A stretch of DNA of 64,000 bases from Streptomyces sp. NBC_00286. GTDB taxonomy: Bacteria; Actinomycetota; Actinomycetes; Streptomycetales; Streptomycetaceae. The notes beneath the pieces were generated by a model, which saw nothing but the letters and a program-made list of their open reading frames with translations, was not told the origin of the DNA and did not search any database. This document shows, piece by piece, positions 8,087-16,922 of the stretch (position 1 is the stretch's first letter; each line of letters begins with the position of its first letter). The stretch covers positions 2,480,001 through 2,544,000 of the forward strand of contig NZ_CP108054.1 in assembly GCF_036173125.1 (NCBI RefSeq), written 5' to 3'. The translations under genes and the position numbers were made by a program.

Positions 8087-8545
8087 ATGCAGCTCTCCGC
8101 CTCGCCCTACGAAGAACGCCTGACCGCGCCCCGCACCTGGTGGCTCGTCTGCTTTCTGGTCGGCGTCTCGATGGCCCTGATCCTGCTGCCGTTCGGCGTG
8201 CTGCCCCTGCTGGGCGGCCTGGCAGGCGGTACGGCTGTCGCGGCGGTGGTGGCGAGTTCGTACGGCTCGGTCCGTATCCGTGTGGTGGGCGACTCGCTGA
8301 TCGCGGGCGACGCGAAGATCCCGGTGTCGGCCCTGGGCGAGGCCCATGTACTCGACGCCGAGGAGGCGCGCGCCTGGCGCACGTACAAGGCGGACCCGCG
8401 CGCCTTCCTGCTGCTGCGCGCCTACATCCCCACGGCCCTGCGGGTGGAGGTCACGGATCCGGCGGACCCGACGCCGTATCTGTATCTGTCCACGCGGGAG
8501 CCGGAGCGCCTGGCGGCGGCACTGAACGCAGCGCGGGCGGCATAG
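8087..8545 (+). CDS. DUF3093 membrane protein
   Basis: 152 residues. The N-terminus SPYEERLTAPRTWW is typical of DUF3093. Two membrane helices lie at about 17-36 and 40-58, followed by a soluble beta-rich domain (VRIRVVGDSLIAGDAKIP). ATG at 8087. It is divergent from the thioesterase-dut operon and its start is 59 bases from the thioesterase start. Function unknown; the neighbourhood is the same as Rv2698. Confidence 0.85.
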   Translation: MQLSASPYEERLTAPRTWWLVCFLVGVSMALILLPFGVLPLLGGLAGGTAVAAVVASSYGSVRIRVVGDSLIAGDAKIPVSALGEAHVLDAEEARAWRTYKADPRAFLLLRAYIPTALRVEVTDPADPTPYLYLSTREPERLAAALNAARAA

Positions 8546-8623
8546 GGGTCGTTTCGGCGAACTGCCTGCCGGGGTCGGCCATTTCGCGTGCTGCGGTGCG
8601 GCTTCGCGGGCTGCCGTGCGGGC

Positions 8624-9523
8624 TCAGTGCCCCAGTTCCTTGGGGGTGCCATTGCCCATGTCCAAGGGATCGGCGGGCTTCTCCAGGGGCGGCAACGCGG
8701 GCAGAGCATCCCAGGGGACCTGCGTCTTGCGGAGGTCCGTGCGGACGCGGTCCGCGAGTCTTCTGGTCTCGCGGCGGTTCATCACCGCCCCGACGGCGGC
8801 GCCCACCAGGAACGGCATCAGGTTCGGCAGATTCCTGATCGTCCGCTTCATGATCCGCTGGCGCAGCTCGCGCCTCATCTGGACCCCGAGAGCAGCGTTG
8901 ACCGTCGACGGCTTGGCCACGTCGATGCCGCGCTCCTCCGACCACGAGTTCAGATACGTGGTCGTACGTTCCTTCAGATTGCCCGGCGGCCGCCGACCGT
9001 AGACCTCGTACAGCTCGGCGATCAGCTTCAGCTCGATGGCGGCCACGCCGGTGATCTCGGCGGCCAGCTCCGTGGGCATCGCCGGTGGTACGGGCATCAT
9101 CGCCGCGGCGCCCACCCCCGCGCCCACCGTCGCCGTCGCCTTACACGCGCCCGCGACCAGCTTGTCCGCGAGCTGCTCGGGGCCCAGTCCGGGGAACTGC
9201 CGCTGGAGCGTGGCGAGGTCCCGTACGGGGATCCGCGGGGCGAGCTCGATGATCCGGTCCGTGAGGTACGCCAGACCCGCCCTGGCCCGGCTGCCGCCCC
9301 AGCGGACGCTTTCCCTCACCCCGTGCCCGACGGCGACCGCCCGCCGCTTGGCGACAGGCGCCTTCTTGTCCGCCACCTCAAGGGCACCGGAGGCGCCTGT
9401 CACATCCGCTGCTTCGAGCGAGGCCGGGAGGCCCCGCTCGTCGTCACGTGCACCGTCCGCAGACGGACCGGCCGCTCCCTGGTCGTGAGAACGGCGCTTC
9501 CAGGGCGGGGTCGAGCCATGCAC
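8624..9523 (-). CDS. Conserved EcsC-like hypothetical protein
   Basis: 299 residues from a GTG at 9523 (GGCAGGG upstream). The first about 65 residues are polar and poorly conserved-looking. The middle has a glycine/alanine-rich stretch (VGAGVGAAAMMPVPP) and helices including LNLMP/FLVGAAVGAVMNRR-type segments, as in EcsC-family proteins. That assignment rests on pattern only. It lies between DUF3093 and DUF4193, where actinobacteria keep an uncharacterised protein. Membrane association is likely. Confidence 0.7.
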   Translation of the reverse strand: MHGSTPPWKRRSHDQGAAGPSADGARDDERGLPASLEAADVTGASGALEVADKKAPVAKRRAVAVGHGVRESVRWGGSRARAGLAYLTDRIIELAPRIPVRDLATLQRQFPGLGPEQLADKLVAGACKATATVGAGVGAAAMMPVPPAMPTELAAEITGVAAIELKLIAELYEVYGRRPPGNLKERTTTYLNSWSEERGIDVAKPSTVNAALGVQMRRELRQRIMKRTIRNLPNLMPFLVGAAVGAVMNRRETRRLADRVRTDLRKTQVPWDALPALPPLEKPADPLDMGNGTPKELGH

Positions 9524-9536
9524 GGCCGACCCTGCC

Positions 9537-9833
9537 TCAGTCGCAGTCGCGGCAGATCGGCTGGCCGTTCTTCTCGCGGGCCAGCTGGCTGCGGTGGTGG
9601 ACCAGGAAGCAGCTCATGCAAGTGAACTCGTCCTGCTGCTTCGGCAGCACGCGCACGGCCAGCTCTTCGTTCGAGAGGTCCGCGCCGGGCAGTTCCAGGC
9701 CCTCTGCGGCCTCGAACTCATCCACGTCGACCGCCGAAGTCGACTTGTCGTTCCGACGGGCCTTCAGTTCTTCAAGGCTGTCGGAGTCGACGTCGTCGTC
9801 GGTCTTGCGTGGGGTGTCGTAATCCGTTGCCAT
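9537..9833 (-). CDS. DUF4193 zinc-ribbon-like protein
   Basis: 98 residues starting MATDYDTPRKTDDD, with a GGGGGAGAG ribosome-binding site. Highly acidic N-terminus, then two Cys pairs near the C-terminus (CMSC at 73-76 and CRDC at 94-97) that should bind one zinc ion. This matches the DUF4193 family that sits next to dut/suhB in actinobacteria (Rv2699c). Likely cytosolic and transcription-associated; role unproven. Confidence 0.9.
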   Translation of the reverse strand: MATDYDTPRKTDDDVDSDSLEELKARRNDKSTSAVDVDEFEAAEGLELPGADLSNEELAVRVLPKQQDEFTCMSCFLVHHRSQLAREKNGQPICRDCD

Positions 9834-10235
9834 GTCGCTCTCCCCCTCTGGGTGTCTGTGGTGTCTCAGCGCACGTAACGCGTGAGAGGCCGGACTTGTG
9901 CCCGACCTGAGGCGGAGATTTTGCCTCACATCAAGGTCTGTTACTCAATCGACACCCAACCGAACTCAGCAGTAGTGATCGGCTTGGATGGCGAACGGGA
10001 CCGTACACGGTCCTCACGCCGCACTACAAAGGCGTCTCACCAGTACTTCCCGTCATGGAGACCATCGAAAACCCGGACTTTCCCGGCTTTCCGCCAGCCT
10101 TCTTGATCACGGAGAGTGGACGGAGAGTGGATGGCCAGAAATTCGCCAGTGTGATCGATCACACATGAATCTCCTGGGCCGAGGCCCCGAAAATTCCGCG
10201 CAAAGCGAACATCGTCGTGTGTCGGCGACATGTTC
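9834..10235. other. Intergenic region with a 16-bp palindrome
   Basis: About 400 bases with no convincing gene. It contains the DUF4193 promoter side, a GGACGGAGAGTGGA-type direct repeat near 10115-10130, and a perfect palindrome GTGTGATCGATCACAC at 10149-10164. GC is lower than in the flanking genes. The palindrome is 70 bases downstream of the cutS stop, so it could be an operator or part of a 3' structure. Confidence 0.6.
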
Positions 10236-11492
10236 TCAGATGGGCAGGGTGACTCGCATCACCAGCCCGCCCCCTTCCCGCGGCTCAGCGCTGATGTGGC
10301 CGCCGTGCGCACGGGCCACGGACCTGGCGATCGACAGCCCGAGCCCGACGCCCTTGTCGCTGCCCGTGCGTTCCGTCCTGAGCCGCCGGAACGGCTCGAA
10401 GAGGTTGTCGATCTCGTACGCCGGCACCACGGGCCCCGTATTGGACACCACGAAGACCGCCTGGCCGTGCTGAGCCTCGGTCGTCACCTCGACCCACCCG
10501 TCCTTCGGCACGTTGTACCGAACGGCGTTCTGGACGAGGTTCAGCGCGATCCGCTCCAGGAGTACGCCATTGCCCTGGACGACCACGGGAGCCCGCTCCC
10601 CGCGGATCTCCACGCCGTTCGTGTCCGCCTCGGCGCGTACCTGGTCGATGGCCTGGGAGGCGACCTCGGCGAGATCGACGGCCTTGCGCTCGATGATCTG
10701 GTTGTCACTGCGGGCGAGCAGCAACAGCCCTTCGACGAGCTGCTCGCTGCGCTCATTGGTGGCGAGCAGCGTCTTGCCGAGCTGTTGCAGCTCCACGGGT
10801 GCCCCCGGATCGGAAAGGTGAACCTCCAGGAGCGTGCGGTTGATCGCCAGGGGCGTACGCAGCTCGTGCGAGGCGTTTCCGACGAAGCGCTGCTGGGCCG
10901 TGAACGCCCGCTGCAATCGCGCCAGCATGTCGTCGAAGGTGTCCGCCAGCTCCTTCAGCTCGTCGTCCGGACCGTCCAGCTCGATACGGCGCGAGAGGTC
11001 CGAGCCGGCCACCGCGCGTGCGGTGCGGGTGATGCGGCCGAGCGGCGCCAGGACGCGGCCTGCCATCGCGTAGCCGAAGGCGAAGGCGATCACGGCGAGA
11101 CCTAGGAGGGCTAGGAGGGAGCGGCTGAGCAGGTTGTCCAGGGCGGTCCGGCGCTGGACGTCGATGCAGGTGGCGATCGCCGCGTTGAACTCGTCGAGCG
11201 TCTGTTTGGAGTTGACCGCGGGGCAGTTCTCGCTGGCCACCCTTATGTTCGTGCCGCCTGTGACGCCGGTGATCTTGAAGAGCGGATCACTGCCCGTGTT
11301 CAGCGCCTGTGCCGCCAGCAGATAGATGATCGACAGCAGCATGATGCCGGCGATCAGGAACATCCCGCCGTACAGCAGCGTGAGCCTTATCCGGATGGTC
11401 GGGCGCAGCCAGGGGAACGGGGGTTCCGGCCTCCGCGGGTCCCAGGAGGGCTTCGGAGGCGCCGTCGGCAGCGCATTCTTCGTGGCCACCAC
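10236..11492 (-). CDS. cutS: CutS sensor histidine kinase
   Basis: 418 residues. Membrane helices at about 37-62 and 122-145 enclose a short extracellular sensor with two cysteines, Cys90 and Cys109, which could form a redox-sensitive disulfide. HAMP to about 200, then HisKA with His209 (ASHELRTPL) and HATPase_c (LVQNAVRYN; GVGLGLSIARSV). CutRS is a conserved Streptomyces two-component system first linked to repression of antibiotic production and later to secretion/redox stress. It follows cutR by 3 bases on the same strand. Confidence 0.92.
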   Translation of the reverse strand: MVATKNALPTAPPKPSWDPRRPEPPFPWLRPTIRIRLTLLYGGMFLIAGIMLLSIIYLLAAQALNTGSDPLFKITGVTGGTNIRVASENCPAVNSKQTLDEFNAAIATCIDVQRRTALDNLLSRSLLALLGLAVIAFAFGYAMAGRVLAPLGRITRTARAVAGSDLSRRIELDGPDDELKELADTFDDMLARLQRAFTAQQRFVGNASHELRTPLAINRTLLEVHLSDPGAPVELQQLGKTLLATNERSEQLVEGLLLLARSDNQIIERKAVDLAEVASQAIDQVRAEADTNGVEIRGERAPVVVQGNGVLLERIALNLVQNAVRYNVPKDGWVEVTTEAQHGQAVFVVSNTGPVVPAYEIDNLFEPFRRLRTERTGSDKGVGLGLSIARSVARAHGGHISAEPREGGGLVMRVTLPI

Positions 11493-11495
11493 AGA

Positions 11496-12149
11496 TCAGA
11501 TCCGGTAACCGGAGCCGGGAACGGTCACGATGACCGGCGGCTCGCCGAGCTTGCGGCGCAAAGTCATCACTGTGACGCGCACGACATTGGTGAACGGATC
11601 GGTGTTCTCGTCCCAGGCCTTCTCCAGGAGCTGCTCGGCGGAGACCACGGCGCCCTCGCTGCGCAGCAGCACCTCCAGGACGGCGAACTCCTTGGGGGCG
11701 AGCTGGACCTCCTTGCCGTCGCGGAACACCTCGCGGCGGTTGGGGTCCAGCTTGATCCCGGCGCGCTCCAGGACGGGCGGCAGCGGCACGCTCGTACGCC
11801 GACCGAGGGCACGCACGCGTGCCGTCAGTTCGCTGAACGCGAAGGGCTTGGGGAGATAGTCGTCGGCGCCGATCTCCAGGCCCTCGACACGGTCGCTGAC
11901 GTCTCCGGAGGCCGTGAGCATCAGCACGCGCGTGGGCATGCCCAGCTCGACGATCTTGCGGCAGACGTCGTCGCCGTGCACCAGTGGGAGGTCACGGTCG
12001 AGGACGACCACGTCGTAGTCGTTCACGCCGATGCGTTCCAGGGCGGCCGCACCGTCGTACACGACGTCGACGGCCATGGCCTCCCGGCGCAGTCCGGTGG
12101 CCACCGCATCGGCGAGCAGCTGCTCGTCCTCGACGACGAGTACGCGCAC
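11496..12149 (-). CDS. cutR: CutR OmpR-family response regulator
   Basis: 217 residues from GTG at 12149. Receiver domain with EDE (7-9) and Asp51 (VVVLDRDLP), then a winged-helix domain from about 125 ending VIVTVPGSGYRI. Partner of CutS in the same operon. The upstream region carries TGAGAGG heptamers 11 bp apart (12268-12285), a plausible autoregulatory site. The sequence matches my memory of S. coelicolor CutR almost residue for residue. Confidence 0.95.
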   Translation of the reverse strand: MRVLVVEDEQLLADAVATGLRREAMAVDVVYDGAAALERIGVNDYDVVVLDRDLPLVHGDDVCRKIVELGMPTRVLMLTASGDVSDRVEGLEIGADDYLPKPFAFSELTARVRALGRRTSVPLPPVLERAGIKLDPNRREVFRDGKEVQLAPKEFAVLEVLLRSEGAVVSAEQLLEKAWDENTDPFTNVVRVTVMTLRRKLGEPPVIVTVPGSGYRI

Positions 12150-12267
12150 GTCGCTTGTCCTTCCTCTGTCCACCCGCGTAGCGCGCTTTCGGCGCACACG
12201 GGCAGGTCTGTCGGGGGGTGAGACCTCCATCCTGCCCTTTTCGGCCATAAGTCGGCTGTAAGGCGGG

Positions 12268-12285
12268 TGAGAGGGGGGTGAGAGG
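12268..12285 (-). promoter_or_regulatory. Candidate CutR direct-repeat operator
   Basis: TGAGAGG-N4-TGAGAGG with an 11-bp period, 119 bases upstream of the cutR start. OmpR-type regulators bind heptamer direct repeats with this spacing. A third related TGAGACC lies at 12219. Confidence 0.4.
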
Positions 12286-12552
12286 CCCGGGAATGCGAGA
12301 TTTTCTCTTCCGGTTGAGGTTTCCACGGAAGGGAGTGCGGGGAGGACGGCTTTACACCCCGCGATCACGCTCTGCATGTGGCACACCACCATGTGGTACG
12401 CCACCAGCCGCTTCCGCAGAGCGGACGTGGGTGTCCGGCACCGTCGCCGCCCAGCACGGGCAGCGCTGGGCATCCACAGGAGACGTGATCGCCCCTTCCG
12501 AACGGCACACCCCCGTGCCACCGACCCACGACCCAGGACGAGGGGGCGCAGC

Positions 12553-12723
12553 ATGGACGCATTCACCGCAGGACTTCTGCAGCGCATAAAGGCGACCGAG
12601 TCCGACCTGACGCGGGCTCGCGAGACCGGCGACGACTTCCTCGCGGAGGTCGAGGAGGCCGAGCTCGACGACCTCCGCCGCCTCGCCGCCGAACACGGCG
12701 TGGAGGTCGCGTCACGCGTCTGA
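12553..12723 (+). CDS. 56-residue conserved small protein
   Basis: MDAFTAGLLQRIKATESD... is a charged, helical, probably coiled-coil protein with no signal peptide. ATG at 12553 is preceded by AGGGGGCGC. The frame ends at 12723 and a perfect terminator follows 15 bases later, which supports a single-gene unit. It is divergent from cutRS; the 400-base gap holds both promoters. Function unknown. Confidence 0.8.
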   Translation: MDAFTAGLLQRIKATESDLTRARETGDDFLAEVEEAELDDLRRLAAEHGVEVASRV

Positions 12724-12738
12724 TTCAGCTCGTACGAA

Positions 12739-12782
12739 AGCGGGGCCCCGGCAGATCCAGACCGGGGCCCCGCTCCTTTTTT
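12739..12782 (+). terminator. Strong Rho-independent terminator
   Basis: AGCGGGGCCCCGG and CCGGGGCCCCGCT form a perfect 13-bp stem, followed by CCTTTTTT. It serves the 56-residue protein gene. Confidence 0.9.
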
Positions 12783-13015
12783 GGGCGGCTCGGTTCGCCT
12801 CCGGGGCGCAGCTGTATCGATATGCGCCTACCGGCGCGTGGCTGTGTCGAGAACCCCACCGTGCTCGACCCTCCTTCGTCGGGCACTCCGCGCTCCCCCA
12901 GACTTCGTCCGGGGGGACCCCACGCGCTCTCGACACAGGCGCGCCCCTTCGGCTCACTCGCTGCCGCTGTTGTACGCGGTGTCAGTCGGCGGGAGCTCGC
13001 CGGTGGTCCGTACCG

Positions 13016-13828
13016 TCAGTCGTGCCAGGCGCCCAGTTCCTCCAGGCGCCTCTGGAGTGGCTCGAAGAGGCCGGGTGGGGCCGCGATGGTCAGGTCCGGT
13101 GAGAGGGGCTCTCCGGGGCGGCCACCGGTGAGGGCGCCCGCCTCCCGGGCTATCAGGTCACCGGCCGCGTAATCCCAGGGGTTCAGCCCGCGCTCGTAGT
13201 ACGCGTCCAGGCGGCCCGTCGCCACATCGCACAGGTCGATCGCGGCCGAGCCGCCGCGGCGGATGTCCCGCACCTGAGGGATGAGCTGCCGGACCACCTC
13301 GGCCTGCCGGGCCCGGCGCTCGGCGAGATAGCCGAAGCCGGTGCCGACGAGGGCCAGACCGAAGGCGGGGGCGGGCCGCACGCGCGCGGGACGGTCGTTG
13401 ACGTAGGCGCCCTCGCCCAGGACGGCCCGGCAGGTCTCACCGCGCATCGGGGCGTGCACCACGCCGACGACCGTCTCGCCGTCCTTGCGGGCCGCGATGC
13501 TGACGGCCCAACTGGGTAGTCCGTACAGGTAGTTGACCGTTCCGTCGATGGGGTCGATGACCCACTGGATCCCGCTGCTGCCCTCGACGCTGGCGCCCTC
13601 CTCGCCGACGACCCCGTCGTCGGGCCTGAGGTCGGCGATCAGGCCGGTGATCAGCTTCTCGGAGGCGATGTCCATCTCGGTGACGACATCGGCGGCACTG
13701 GACTTGGTCGCGGCCACGCCGAGATCGTCGGGGCGGCCGTCGCGCAGGAAGGCGCCCGCGTGGTGCGCCGCGTCGAGCGCGATCTGCAGGAGTTCGGCCT
13801 TGAGCGGGTCGCTCGCGGTGTCGGTCAC
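13016..13828 (-). CDS. Inositol monophosphatase family protein (SuhB-like)
   Basis: 270 residues from GTG at 13828. Metal/phosphate motifs: GEEGAS, WVIDPIDGTVNY and NPWDYAAG, with the Asp residues that bind catalytic Mg2+. It dephosphorylates inositol-1-phosphate or a related sugar phosphate (histidinol phosphate and fructose bisphosphate are alternatives in this family). It starts 8 bases after the hemH stop, so the two are co-transcribed. The same gene type ends the conserved block in Mycobacterium (Rv2701c). Confidence 0.9.
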   Translation of the reverse strand: MTDTASDPLKAELLQIALDAAHHAGAFLRDGRPDDLGVAATKSSAADVVTEMDIASEKLITGLIADLRPDDGVVGEEGASVEGSSGIQWVIDPIDGTVNYLYGLPSWAVSIAARKDGETVVGVVHAPMRGETCRAVLGEGAYVNDRPARVRPAPAFGLALVGTGFGYLAERRARQAEVVRQLIPQVRDIRRGGSAAIDLCDVATGRLDAYYERGLNPWDYAAGDLIAREAGALTGGRPGEPLSPDLTIAAPPGLFEPLQRRLEELGAWHD

Positions 13829-13836
13829 GGTGCTCC

Positions 13837-14964
13837 TCAGGCGTACGGGCTGTCGGCGCCCGCGGCGGCGGGCTTCGGGGCGCGGGCGGGGCAGCAGCCC
13901 ACGGGGCATACGTCATGGCTCGGCCCCAGCTCACCGAGGGCGCAGAGCCGCACATCGCGGCCGCTCTCTGTGGCGGCCCGCTCCACGACGAGCTCGCGTA
14001 TCGCGGCCGCGAACCGCGGGTCGGCGCCCACGGTGGCCGAGCGGCGCACCGGCAGGCCCAGCTCCTCGGCCTTGGCCTTCGCTTCCGTGTCGAGGTCGTA
14101 CATGACCTCCATGTGGTCCGAGACGAACCCGATGGGTGCCATCACGACCGCCAGCACCCCGGCGCCGTGCAGCTCCTCCAGGTGATCGCAGATGTCCGGC
14201 TCCAGCCAGGGGATGTGCGGGGCACCGGAGCGGGACTGGTAGACGAGCTGCCAGGGGTGGTCGGTCCCGGTCTCCTCGCGCACCGCGTCGGCGATCAGCC
14301 GCGCGGCGTCCAGGTGCTGCTTCACGTACGCACCCCCGTCGCCGTGCTCCTCGACGGGTCCGGAGGTGTCCGCGGAGGCGTTTGGGATCGAGTGGGTCGT
14401 GAAGGCCAGGTGCGCGCCCGCGCGGACGTCCTCGGGGAGGTCGGCGAGGGACTTCAGGACGCCGTCGATCATGGGCTGGAGGAAGCCCGGGTGGTTGAAG
14501 TAGTGCCGCAGCTTGTCGACCCTCGGCAGCTCCAGTCCCTCGGCCTGAAGGATCGCGAGCGATTCGGCGAGGTTCTCGCGGTACTGGCGGCAGCCCGAGT
14601 ACGAGGCGTACGCGCTGGTGGCGAGGACCAGGATGCGCCGGCGGCCGTCGGCGACCATCTCGCGCAGGGTGTCCGTCAGATACGGCGCCCAGTTGCGATT
14701 GCCCCAGTAGACCGGCAGGTCCAGGCCGTGTTCGGCGAAGTCCTTGCGGAGGGCGTCCAGCAGGGCGCGGTTCTGGTCGTTGATGGGGCTGACCCCGCCG
14801 AACAGGAAGTAGTGCTGCCCCACCTCCTTGAGGCGTTCCTTGGGGATGCCGCGCCCCCGCGTCACGTTCTCCAGGAACGGGACCACGTCGTCGGGGCCTT
14901 CGGGGCCGCCGAAGGAGAGCAGGAGGAGGGCGTCGTAAGGATGGGCATCGAGCGCGACTGGCAT
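13837..14964 (-). CDS. hemH: Ferrochelatase (coproporphyrin-type)
   Basis: 375 residues from ATG at 14964 ([23 protein letters not shown]). Catalytic His in FTTHSIPNA and the conserved [12 protein letters not shown] are present. Near the C-terminus the cysteine cluster DVCPVGCC is the usual ligand set of the [2Fe-2S] cluster in actinobacterial enzymes. In actinobacteria this protein inserts iron into coproporphyrin III (also called CpfC). It leads the two-gene operon with the inositol phosphatase. Confidence 0.95.
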   Translation of the reverse strand: MPVALDAHPYDALLLLSFGGPEGPDDVVPFLENVTRGRGIPKERLKEVGQHYFLFGGVSPINDQNRALLDALRKDFAEHGLDLPVYWGNRNWAPYLTDTLREMVADGRRRILVLATSAYASYSGCRQYRENLAESLAILQAEGLELPRVDKLRHYFNHPGFLQPMIDGVLKSLADLPEDVRAGAHLAFTTHSIPNASADTSGPVEEHGDGGAYVKQHLDAARLIADAVREETGTDHPWQLVYQSRSGAPHIPWLEPDICDHLEELHGAGVLAVVMAPIGFVSDHMEVMYDLDTEAKAKAEELGLPVRRSATVGADPRFAAAIRELVVERAATESGRDVRLCALGELGPSHDVCPVGCCPARAPKPAAAGADSPYA

Positions 14965-15116
14965 GTCTTTGATCCTGCCACTCGCCACTGACAGCCGGAA
15001 ACGGCGGTATGAAGGGCGGGCAGTATGATCCCCTTCCTACTGGTCGGAAACTTGCCGTTCCTGTCCGTGGCCAGCTGGGCGGCTCGGCAGGCCGGTTCCG
15101 CAGCGGGGAGGGACCC

Positions 15117-16436
15117 ATGAGCAGCACAGCGAGCGGGAAGAGCGGCACGTGGCGCAACTGGGCGGGCAATGTCTCGGCCCGTCCCGTACGGGACGTCACG
15201 CCCGCCTCCGTCGACGAGCTCGCCGCCGCTGTGCGCCAGGCCGCCGAGGACGGGCTGAGGGTGAAGGCCGTCGGCGCCGGTCACTCCTTCACCGCCGTCG
15301 CCGCGACCGACGGTCTGCTGATACGGCCCGACCTGCTCACCGGCATCCGCAGGATCGACCGCGCGGCGGGCACCGTCACCGTGGAGGCGGGCACCCCGCT
15401 GAAGCGGCTGAACGTGGCTCTGGCCCGCGAGGGACTGTCGCTCACGAACATGGGCGACATCATGGAGCAGACGGTTTCCGGCGCGACCAGCACCGGCACC
15501 CACGGCACCGGTCGTGACTCAGCGTCGATCGCCGCCCAGATCACGGCACTTGAACTGGTGACGGCCGACGGCTCGGTCCTCACCTGCTCCGAGAAGGAGA
15601 ACCCGGAGGTTTTCGCGGCTGCCCGGATCGGACTCGGCGCCCTGGGTGTCGTCACCGCGATCACCTTCTCCGTAGAGCCCCTTTTTCTGCTCACGGCCCG
15701 TGAAGAGCCGATGACCTTCGACGAGGTCACCAGCACCTTCGATGAACTCCACGCGGAGAACGAGCACTTCGAGTTCTACTGGTTCCCGCACACCGGGAAC
15801 TGCAACACCAAGCGCAACAACCGAAGTGCGGGCCCGGAGAAGCCGGTCGGCAAAATCAGTGCCCTCTTCGAGGACGAGTTCCTTTCCAACGGCGTCTTCC
15901 AGGTGGCCAATACGGTGGGCCGTGCCGTGCCCGCGACCATCCCGGCGATCGCGAAGATCGCCAGCCGGGCCCTTTCGGCGCGCACATACACGGACATTCC
16001 CCACAAGGTCTTCACTTCCCCGCGCCGGGTGCGCTTCACAGAGATGGAGTACGCCGTCCCGCGCGCGGCCCTCGTCGAGACGCTGCGCGAACTGAGGGCC
16101 ATGATCGACCGCTCTCACCTGCGGATCAGCTTCCCGGTAGAGGTGCGCACCGCGCCCGCGGACGACATCACGCTCTCCACGGCGTCCGGCCGCGACAGCG
16201 CGTACATCGCGATCCACATGTACAAAGGCACCCCGCACCGGGCCTACTTCACGGCCGCCGAGCGGATCTTCACCGCGCACGAGGGGCGCCCGCACTGGGG
16301 CAAGCTGCACACGCGCACGGCAGAGCACTTCATCGGGATCTATCCGCGCTTCGACGAGTTCACCACCCTCAGGGACCGGCTCGACCCGGACCGGCGGTTC
16401 GGGAACGACTACTTGCGGCGGGTGTTGGGGCCGTAG
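15117..16436 (+). CDS. FAD-linked oxidoreductase (aldonolactone/alditol oxidase family)
   Basis: 439 residues from ATG at 15117 with GGGGAGGGA upstream. The N-terminal FAD_binding_4 domain (about 10-185) has VGAGHSFTAVAATDG and TVSGATSTGTHGTG. The C-terminal ALO domain ends LDPDRRFGNDYLRRVLG, as in D-arabinono-1,4-lactone and alditol oxidases. It probably oxidises a sugar alcohol or lactone with O2 as acceptor. No signal peptide is visible. Divergent from hemH with a 150-base gap. Confidence 0.9.
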   Translation: MSSTASGKSGTWRNWAGNVSARPVRDVTPASVDELAAAVRQAAEDGLRVKAVGAGHSFTAVAATDGLLIRPDLLTGIRRIDRAAGTVTVEAGTPLKRLNVALAREGLSLTNMGDIMEQTVSGATSTGTHGTGRDSASIAAQITALELVTADGSVLTCSEKENPEVFAAARIGLGALGVVTAITFSVEPLFLLTAREEPMTFDEVTSTFDELHAENEHFEFYWFPHTGNCNTKRNNRSAGPEKPVGKISALFEDEFLSNGVFQVANTVGRAVPATIPAIAKIASRALSARTYTDIPHKVFTSPRRVRFTEMEYAVPRAALVETLRELRAMIDRSHLRISFPVEVRTAPADDITLSTASGRDSAYIAIHMYKGTPHRAYFTAAERIFTAHEGRPHWGKLHTRTAEHFIGIYPRFDEFTTLRDRLDPDRRFGNDYLRRVLGP

Positions 16437-16922
16437 TCGGACCCTGGAGGCGCAACATCGCCAACTTCGCGAGAACGAGCGAGCTCTGGCGGTATCTCAG
16501 GAGCAACTCGGCGCCGGAACGATCAACTTCAGTCGTGAAGATCGCGCGAAGACCGCCACGCACCGTGGTCGCCGGAACGGCGTCCCCCGTGGCCAAGTCC
16601 CGACCCCTGCGAGAAGTTGGGCGGCGTGCCGATCCACGCAGGTGGCCCGAATGGAGTACTGTTGCGAGCCCTGGGTCCGGACACCCGCCAGGGCGTCCGG
16701 GGCCTTCCAGGACCGCCGTGAGGGGGCTCGTTGCACAGGGTGACGGAGTTTGTCACTTAGCGTTGCGAATAGGTAACCGTGCCATAACGGCGATCCAGGG
16801 CCAGCACCCGACACGCCGGGCAAACAGGCAAGGTTGTGGCAGGCTGCACCCGGGCAGGCCACACTCGACTAGCGGAAGCAGCGACGCACGTGACGTCGGC
16901 AGGCACCACCCGGGAGGTCCCC
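16437..16922. other. Intergenic region upstream of sepH
   Basis: 486 bases without a convincing gene on either strand. It holds short inverted repeats (GGGTCCGGACACCCG region) and the sepH promoter. A less GC-rich stretch at 16745-16790 (TTTGTCACTTAGCG to CCATAACGG) is the likely core promoter area. No tRNA-like fold was seen. Confidence 0.5.

Noticed and set aside
10149..10164. Classical CRP site
   Set aside because: The half-sites TGTGA/TCACA are separated by 4 bases rather than 6, so it is only reported as a palindrome.
16437..16922. Possible tRNA or small RNA before sepH
   Set aside because: No cloverleaf or strong terminator-ended hairpin could be drawn.
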